This document shows, piece by piece, positions 57,329 to 64,000 of a stretch of DNA of 64,000 nucleotides (position 1 is its first letter; each line of letters opens with the position of its first letter). The stretch lies in contig CM060896.1 of assembly GCA_030762935.1 (NCBI GenBank), forward strand, positions 16,793,527-16,857,526, written 5' to 3'. This stretch comes from Hymenopus coronatus (Eukaryota > Arthropoda > Insecta > Mantodea > Hymenopodidae). The notes beneath the pieces are model-generated. The model was not told the DNA's origin, did not search any database, and saw only the letters and a list, made by a program, of their open reading frames with translations. A program made the translations under genes and the position numbers.

Positions 57329-59550
57329 TTACAGCTTGCGTGAAATTCTCATGAACATCCTTCCGAAGCGTACAAGCCTTTCTATGGACATCATTGACAA
57401 AGAGAATAATCTTTCTTGGCGCATTGTAGACCTACAGTGAGATTTTACTCGATTTAAAGTGGAAAATGATCGTTCAACAGAAGCTGTAGTTACTGGTACA
57501 GTTAGAATTAGACAAGCTAATTTGTAAACTTCAGGCATAGCCCACACCAGATCTCTTTTGTTCATAATTTTCACTATTTCACCAACTGACTTTTCTTCAA
57601 AGTCTTTATCTCCAGAAGAGTACACAACACTAAGTTCATTTTTCAGACGTGCCGAATCAAAATTTGAGCCATAGATGTCCAACAATTTTGAGCAATGGTG
57701 AGCAGGAAAAGACGTTCTGTAATTCTTGAATTTTGAGGAATCGAGGAGAGCAAAGAAATGAAAACTCTCATAGTTCGGAAAATCTATTTTGTATTTGATA
57801 GAACACATTTTCCAAAATTTCATAGAAAATCCTCCTGAACATAACTTCAGTAACTTCACTTGGTTCATTGTTCTCTTTTCTTTTGTGCATGTTTATCACT
57901 TCAGTAGAAATGCTTCGCCAAATATTTTGAAATCCTTCTCTTCTTAGCTCTTCTAAAGTGTTTTTAGTCTGGATTACTTTTGAATGGCAATATGCAATAC
58001 CCATAGATGTAATATGTAGAAGAGAACGTTGCTATGCGCAAATACTGCCGAAAATAATTTGAGGAGGAAGACAGTGTCCAACCGAGTCAAAAAAAAAAAA
58101 AAAAAAAAAAAAAGAAAACCTTGTGCTTTAACTAATGTAGCAGGTTCCCAATCAACGTTGCTTTCTGGTTCTGTCATGAATTCAAAGAATAAAATCAGGT
58201 TATGTCGTTGTTCTTGTACAGTATTGACAAGGCGTGAGTTGAAGTTCCAGCGTGTTGAAGTCGCTCTTGGTGGTAACCTTTTATTCATAAAAGCACGCAA
58301 AGTTTCCATTCTTTTAGTGGAATGATTAAAGAAATTAGAGAGCCCTGATAGCGTTTGAAAAAAAAAAAATCTGCACTTATCAAAACACATAGCTGTCTGT
58401 TTCAGAATCAAATTCAGAATGTGAACAGTGAACAAATAATGCTTGTGGAAATGCCTCTTTTACTTTAAATTGCAGACCACCTAATTGGCCAGACATTACG
58501 GCCGCATCATCATATATCTGAGCAACAAGTTTCTTATAAATATTAAATTTTTTAACTGTTGTTAAGTACATGGTCCGCAGATCTGTCTGCACTGATGTCT
58601 GTAAAGTCCATGAACCTTTCTTGAACTTCTCCCAATTTGTCCACATAGCGTAAAATGGTAGAGTTGGGACTTGTTCACTATGTCTGAGCACTCGTCTAGG
58701 AGAATAGCTACAAAGTTAGTGGATGCAAGTTCTTTTGTTACACAGTTAACCAAAACACTCCTAACAGCTTCGATTAAATCATTCTGAGTGGATGACGAAG
58801 TGGCCCGGAAAATTGTAACATTTTTAAATGATCATTTAAAAATTGATCATACGTGCTGAGTAAATCCAATGTTTCACTAATTACCTCTATTAAAGGAACT
58901 TTCTGACTCGTCGTGGCCTCTAAAACCTAATTCCTACTTCCCTAAGTGACAAACAACATCAATGAGCCTATTCAATACTTCTCTGTTCTTTTTTACCATT
59001 TCATGATGTTTTGAAATTTGTAATGATAAAGCTAATTCCTGCTTCCCTAAGTGACAAACAACATCAATGAACCTAGTCAATATTTCTCTGTTCTTTTTTA
59101 CCATTTCATTATGCTTTGAAATTTGTAATGATTTCTGAGCATTTAGCTGCAGGTGTACTCGTGTATTGCCAAAATTACAAGGAGTGAATCCACAAAATAT
59201 GTGATTTTTTGTTTTTTCATGCTTACTTAATGAACCAGATGGAGAAACTATATTGTTGAATCGTTCTTGAGACCATGTAGTACTGCTTTTATCGTTACTA
59301 AAAAGAAGACATGGCCAACAATAGAGTTTGTTTATTTTGGGGCAACCAGTTAACCACTTGTACATACCTAGAATAATTGCTAATGCAGAAATGTGTTATA
59401 CTCTCGTTTTCTGTCTTGACATTTTGCAATCAGACCTGGTAGTTCGGGAGTGGGTCTGCCGTTGTTTTTTATTTTAAGGTTTTCAGAAAATCCAAATTTC
59501 GAAATCCAGTCTTTAAAACATGTTTTACTGCACAGTCACAAGAAGTACAC
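57329..59550 (-). pseudogene. hAT transposase (ZMYM1-like), broken, with 35-residue duplication
   Basis: Minus strand. The N-terminal piece (about 59550-59400) reads DWISKFGFSENLKIKNNGRP. Then come KLYCWPCLLFSNDKSSTTW (TTF-type finger, about 59320) and SLSKHEKTKNHIFCGF. The frame ends in a doubled segment (SLQISKHNEMVKKNREIL then SLQISKHHEMVKKNREVL). Downstream pieces carry FVAILLDECSDIVNK, AQIYDDAAVMSGQLGGLQF and a C-terminal VPVTTASVERSFSTLNRVKS with MRQERLFSLSMMSIE, the hAT dimerisation block. Frame breaks occur near 58930, 58560, 58400 and 57980, including T runs. Not active. Confidence 0.8.
58928..59137. repeat. In-frame 105-bp tandem duplication in the hAT transposase
   Basis: TAATTCCTACTTCCCTAAG at 58928 and TAATTCCTGCTTCCCTAAG at 59033 start two copies differing at few positions, encoding the doubled 35-residue segment. 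Confidence 0.9.
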
Positions 59551-59609
59551 TTATATCGGTAATTTTCACAAAAATTTACAGCAAAACAACGCTAATACAG
59601 ACTAAAAAA

Positions 59610-59839
59610 TTGGCCGAGTGGTTAGACCACTCGCCTCTCACCTTGAGTTCGATCCCAAGCGACCGCATGTGAGATTTGTGGTGGACAAAGCGGCGCTGGG
59701 GCGGGTTTTCTCCGGGTTCTCCGGTTTCCCCCGCCATCGCAATCCACCGGTGCTCTATCTTCATTCATGTATCATCAGTCACCGCCTGCGGTGCCATAAT
59801 TAGTTAAAGATGGTCGTTAAACACTACAAAAAAAAAAAC
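59610..59839 (+). mobile_element. tRNA-derived SINE (Ser/Leu-like head)
   Basis: TTGGCCGAGTGGTTAGACC (A box) and GAGTTCGATCCCAAG (B box), body with GTGGTGGACAAAGCGGCGCT and TTTTCTCCGGGTTCTCCGG, and a poly(A) tail at 59828-59838. It is the same family as the minus-strand copy at 32593-32808. It is inserted in the 5' flank of the hAT transposase. Confidence 0.85.
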
Positions 59840-60221
59840 TAAACACGATAGTCAATCGCAAATTTAGCGGTACATTTCGACAGCTAAGGGCTGTCAATTA
59901 CACCTCCTTTCCCCCGCCCACCTAGTGGTGAAGCGGGAGTGCGTGGCTATCACATCAACTTGCGGTGGAGTATGCGGGCGCACACACAGTGCTGGCCTTG
60001 CCTAGAATCTATGCCTAGAACGGATAATGCTGCGAGCATGGTTATCGTTTTAACTTGTGGTGAGGTAGAAGTGCGTTTAACCGCACAAACTTGCGATCAT
60101 TTCGTATTTAGTTGAAGTGACATACAAAAAATTCTGATTACTTTGCATGATTATTGAGAGTCGTTTTGAACCAAATTTAGTACACCGGTGGTGTATAGGA
60201 GAATTCGCCACTGATCCACAT

Positions 60222-60585
60222 GGACCTGATAGTTCATTTTACGTGCGCAAAACACAAGATACCTATGTGCAATGTTCCTCTTGGGCATATACCTACTGAA
60301 TTTTCTGAATGCTGAGAAAACCACCACTAATAGTTTTCAGAAGCTGATCTCCATTCCTGCCAAACCAAATGTCTCGTATACAGGCAATCCTAAGTTCATA
60401 TATATAAAAGTAGATTTATTAATTAGCAATTCTTACAGTTGGTTATCTCTGGTCATTATTGCTTTTAGAACTAGATAGAAAGGATGAAATGAGATATTGT
60501 AACCAAAGGAAAATAAAATAACATGAAACTTCTACCTGTTACATAAGTTTTCATTGGAATGTATTAATTTGTTAATATTTACTAA
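60222..60585. other. Unassigned spacer
   Basis: No gene or repeat recognised. Confidence 0.4.
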
Positions 60586-60925
60586 GTGGGATGGCTCAGG
60601 AGATTTCGGCCTGCATTTGGGAGGTTGTGGGTTCGCTTCCTGTGGGTGGCCTATCTAATCCATGGGCGTTTTTTGAAGGGTTTCCCCAGGTCACCAGGCA
60701 AATGCTGGGTAGGTTTCTTCCCCCGAATTTCCTGTCCTTCCAAGTCCTTTCCAATATATTATTCATCATTCTGTTGGTTTTGTTCAGGGTTCGGCAATAG
60801 CACTTACTCATTGTTACGTGGCAGGGAAAACGTGTCTGTCTCTGTCCAACTCTGGTTGATTGATGAGGTGAGGACTGGTCCTTGCGGGACATTGGATCCT
60901 ATTTAGGGGCCCTGGTCTACCTGTC
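60586..60925 (+). mobile_element. Second copy of the long SINE-like family
   Basis: GTGGGATGGCTCAGGAGATTT and GTGGGTTCGCTTCC are A- and B-box-like. CCATGGGCGTTTTTTGAAGGG, TTTCCCCAGGTCACCAGGCAA and ATGCTGGGTAGGTTTCTTCC parallel the 15840 copy. The right border is not fixed; similarity fades after GGGGCCCTGGTC (about 60905). Confidence 0.55.
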
Positions 60926-61528
60926 TGACTCTGGGTGCTTCACTTTGGATACTGCAGAGATTTTGTCATTGGTGCGCCATTGTATCTTTCACCTCATCCC
61001 TCCATTCTGGGAGTGCCCCCTCATGGAATGTAGGCACAATAACCTCAAGTTCGGTGCTGAGTCACCTCCTATACTGTCCCAGATAATATTTTATTTTCTT
61101 CTCTTATAGCTCCATTTTTATGAGTGTACCAAAATTAACCTTAATGAAGCTTGATGCATCTTCAGCAAATTAATAAATAAATATGCAAAATAAAAAAAAA
61201 TAAATGAATGAATAATTAATGCCTGCTTATGTCTTTTAGTTTAAGTTATACTGATTCATGTAAGTGATGTAATTTTCTAAAATATATGCTTAATGCATAA
61301 CTATTAATATCAATACCCACTTTAAACAGTTATATCTGGGAGAATAATTATTAAACTAACACTACTTATCAATTCACCTTCATACGCACAGATTTTCATA
61401 AAATCTGGTACATGGGGTTATACCTTTCCTAAAAGGGCTACATAGATTGACATGGAAAGACCTCACAGTTCAGTAAAGAATAAAAGATTTGCAACTGATC
61501 ACAAAACTTTTCCATGTTTATGTTTAAG
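60926..61528. other. Unassigned; probable intron of the LRR-like gene
   Basis: No coding signal. It ends in the acceptor-like TTTATGTTTAAG (61517-61528). Confidence 0.4.
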
Positions 61529-61735
61529 GATGGTGAAGAAGCATTACAGTTGGCAAATGCAGTGGAGCATTTGCCAAATCTCAGGGAATTACATGCTCCT
61601 CATGTGAGCAGTGATACTGTCCTTGAAGCATTACATGGTTGCAGTAACCGTCTTATGGTCCTTGATGTATCTGGTGAATGTGGCATAACCCAAGTGGGTC
61701 TTAATAGTGTATGCAATGCCTGCAAACAGCTGCAG
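61529..61735 (+). CDS. LRR-like host gene, internal exon
   Basis: A 207-nt, phase-0 exon: DGEEALQLANAVEHLPNLRE, LHAPHVSSDTVLEALHG, LMVLDVSGECGITQVGLNSV and CNACKQLQ, then donor GTAAAT. Spacing of Leu residues (LPNLREL, RLMVLDVSG, CKQLQVLSIG across the junction) follows cysteine/RI-like leucine-rich repeats of about 25-28 residues, as in F-box/LRR proteins. The acceptor used is AAG rather than CAG; an upstream extension of the exon cannot be excluded. The product is not identified. Confidence 0.7.
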
Positions 61736-63215
61736 GTAAATTATATCACTCTTCACAACTAGTTTGCATCCTGACTTCTAAAGTGTGGTAATTCAAAATG
61801 CTGATTTTTCAGTTGCAGGATTTTAAACTTGTGTAAAATACAAATTTATCTTCAGAGTTTTAGGATTTGAATGATAAAATATTCCAAGTGGTGACTAATA
61901 AGTTGCTAAAGTTTTGAACTAAGCAAGTGACACACTAAACCTGCAAGCAAATGCATAGATAATTCAAAATTTACTTTTTGAATTATGACACTTTAGCAGC
62001 CAGGGTGCAGGCTACTTGGGACAAAAAATTATTCAGAATTTAGAAAACTTTCACAGAAAATTCAAGATATTATTTATTTAGGTAATTATAGAGAACTTGG
62101 GCCCCTCTAGAAATTAAACAAATTGTGGTTTGACTGTAAGTTTGGTTTATACTTGTTACGTTTTCACCAATTTTTTTTTATCGGAAAAGCTCTGTAATTG
62201 TTAGACGCTAATTTATTACGTACGCGTAGTGATCCTTTTTTTGTGAATATTTATGAAGTATGCTGCCTAGAAGGAGTAGAATATAAATAAGGAAGTCTTG
62301 TAGTACTTTTGTAATGTAAATATATAATAATACTACCCGCTAAAGTGCCTAAAACCTGAGTTTCATTGTTGGCGGCAGGCGAACAGTGTTTTGATATGCA
62401 ACACCGGCATATGTCGCTAGACGCTGTGTTGATGTATGACGAGTATGTTTCACGCAGATACAGCTGTTCAGTGAATTTTATTATGCAGAACTTCGGCCGC
62501 TCGAAAATCGAATGAAACTAAGTGCGATTGATTGACTTTGTATTTATGATGACAATTTCAAAGCCTGTGGATTTCAAATTTAGTGCGAGGTTAGGTTCCA
62601 ATCTGTTTAGATTAGTGTGTGTATATAAATTTATTTTTCTAATTTTATATCGTGGTAGTACCTCATCGATATTTCCAACAACTCCTAAAAGCACAATGGA
62701 TACATTAGTTTTTTAAACCATCTCACCACCTATAATCCCTCTCTAACCACACTGGTCCCATTAGAGTGCAAAACTGGCATAAGTCGCAGCGGAGAGAGTT
62801 AGCGGCCCAACTTGTAAATAATTACCTTTATTTATTAATTATTTATTTTATTTTATTAGTAACAAATATTTAATGCATACAGTATTTTAATGAAAATAAT
62901 TAAAGAGCTTTTTAACTTACCATATATAATTAATTGGTAAAGAAAGTAAAATTATAAAATTCACTTGTTCACATTTATTCATGTTATGCCTTACTATATC
63001 ATTCTAAATTCATTTATTTGCTATAAACATTTCTTTTAATTCCTAGAACTCAAACCTATTTGAAATATTTAGTTTAATATCACAATAAACTTTATTGCAG
63101 GATCTTATTTTATTTGAGACAGATAAGCTGTTAAAATTATTTTCCCCAACCATATTTACTAAAATTCAGTTTTTCTTTCAACTGAGGTTAATGTTTTTAA
63201 TATTGCCTTTTACAG
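61736..63215 (+). other. Intron of the LRR-like gene (1,480 bp)
   Basis: Donor CAG|GTAAAT and acceptor CTTTTACAG. AT-rich; nothing else recognised inside. Confidence 0.7.
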
Positions 63216-63521
63216 GTTCTTAGCATAGGAAGCCCAGGTGCTGAAGATGTGTCCCATGCCGACATTGCTTTGGCACTTCAGGAACTGCCTGAACTGCTCA
63301 CTCTTGGAGCATATTCATTTGTTGGGAAAGCACTACTACATCTTTTTGTGCAAGAGAAAGCTCCAACACAACTTCGTTTGCAGTATCTTCATGATACTGG
63401 GACAGATATTGGTATATTAGATGTGATTTTGCAGCTTTGTCCTGCTTTGGAGTCCATATACATAGAGAAGCCAGAGGATGGAGTAATTTCTAGGCTTCAT
63501 CTTCTATCTAAACTTAAGCAG
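63216..63521 (+). CDS. LRR-like host gene, next exon
   Basis: A 306-nt, phase-0 exon between CTTTTACAG and GTATGC: VLSIGSPGAEDVSHADIALA, LPELLTLGAYSFVGKALLHL, LRLQYLHDTGTDIGILDVIL and CPALESIYIEKPEDGV, ending LLSKLKQ. It continues the LRR pattern of the previous exon in the same frame, so both belong to one gene extending beyond the right edge. Such proteins usually act as recognition scaffolds, but neither an F-box nor another defining domain lies within the window, so no name is given. Confidence 0.75.
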
Positions 63522-64000
63522 GTATGCAGCCATTTCAAATATTTAATTCCCTACACCTTACTTACAAGAAGATACTGATACACTTGTTTAATTGATAATG
63601 AAGGTGATGCTTTATTTACTTATTCCTTTTTAACTGCACTAATCTCATTACTTTTTACACTAATCATCAGCATGGATGATATGTTTGAAAACATACAATT
63701 CATGTAATATATGAAAAAACACAAGTTAGTGAAGTCATGCAGGAAGAAGACCAAGAAGCCTATCTTTTTCTATTCAAGCATGCAATAAACAGTTTAGAAA
63801 TGGCTATGCTATAAAAAAGAGTCATTTGGCATAAGCTGCACATTTTAACTGGTTACATTTTTTATAGCACATATTTGTTTATTATATAGAGTGTACATGT
63901 GCATGAAAAAGTGGTCTGCCAAGAGCATATACAAACAATAAATAATAAATAAATAAAAAATAAACTAAAGCAAAGGTCTATATTTACAGAAATGATCTTG
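63522..64000 (+). other. Start of the next intron of the LRR-like gene
   Basis: Begins GTATGC; AT-rich, no coding region seen to the window edge. Confidence 0.55.

Larger units (their letters stand above)
56907..60213 (-). mobile_element. hAT element, full length (3,307 bp) with 8-bp target duplication
   Basis: The left end CAGTGGCGATTCATGG and the inverted right end CAGTGGCGAATTCTCC are flanked by ATCCACAT at 56899-56906 and at 60214-60221. GGTACACC/GGTGTATA sub-terminal strings also correspond. One transposase on the minus strand and a nested SINE (59610-59839) lie within. It is a different copy and subfamily from the 24.1-kb hAT, though both have CAGTGGCG ends and ZMYM1-like transposases. 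Confidence 0.92.

Noticed and set aside
58029..58325. Plus-strand frame with Lys run inside the second hAT
   Set aside because: Antisense of the transposase with an A run; no recognisable family.
60591..60906. Frames of about 70-105 codons in the second SINE-like copy
   Set aside because: They overlap a repeat with RNA polymerase III-like boxes, have no family match, and differ between the two copies.

Overview
The window looks like a slice of a large, repeat-rich arthropod (probably insect) nuclear genome. Evidence for this is spliced host exons with GT/AG borders, AT-rich non-coding DNA, many tRNA-derived SINEs, and an insect-type mixture of hAT, mariner, Penelope-like, non-LTR, Gypsy-like, MULE-like and Maverick/Polinton elements. 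The species is not identifiable from the sequence alone.

Host genes. Two exons near the left end (1752-1976 and 11851-12129, + strand) encode the C-terminus of the intraflagellar transport protein IFT172. They are separated by an intron of about 9.9 kb filled with transposons. At the right end two phase-0 exons (61529-61735 and 63216-63521, + strand) belong to a leucine-rich, LRR-like host gene that continues beyond the window. A MULE-transposase-like gene lies on the minus strand in two separated parts (55967-55487 and 33612-32460).

Layout. 1-770: DUF659-type hAT remnant. 2.3-4.1 kb: KIAA1586-like hAT remnant (-). 4.26-7.6 kb: 5'-truncated non-LTR retrotransposon (-). 8.3-10.15 kb: Penelope-like remnants with GIY-YIG motifs. 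10.9-11.4 kb: LTR-like piece and a fragment of a local repeat family. 12.7-14.0 kb: internally deleted Gypsy-like element. 14.6-16.9 kb: diverged tandem repeats and a palindrome-bearing repeat family. 17.2-20.14 kb: second, truncated protein-primed-type DNA polymerase B element. 20.7-21.3 kb: THAP-domain remnant. 22.6-23.7 kb: mariner with a long open transposase frame. 24.1-27.1 kb: hAT. 27.1-32.35 kb: RNase H-bearing non-LTR element. 32.46-33.6 kb: MULE-like exon.

The centrepiece is a complete Maverick/Polinton, 35295-53043 (17,749 bp). It has terminal inverted repeats of about 0.4 kb that begin AGTAGTATACA and an exact 6-bp target duplication (AACTAT). It carries degraded genes for DNA polymerase B, packaging ATPase, a DUF8207-like protein, integrase with chromodomain, minor capsid proteins, major capsid protein, adenain-like protease, and two related genes of unknown function. 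Nested inside are two copies of one SINE family, a TA-flanked MITE-like element and a palindrome-bearing repeat. Every gene carries stops or frameshifts, so it is a fossil.

The Maverick lies between the two parts of the minus-strand MULE-like gene, so it may have inserted into an intron of that gene. 56907-60213 is a second hAT with an exact 8-bp target duplication (ATCCACAT), an in-frame 105-bp duplication in its transposase and a nested SINE.
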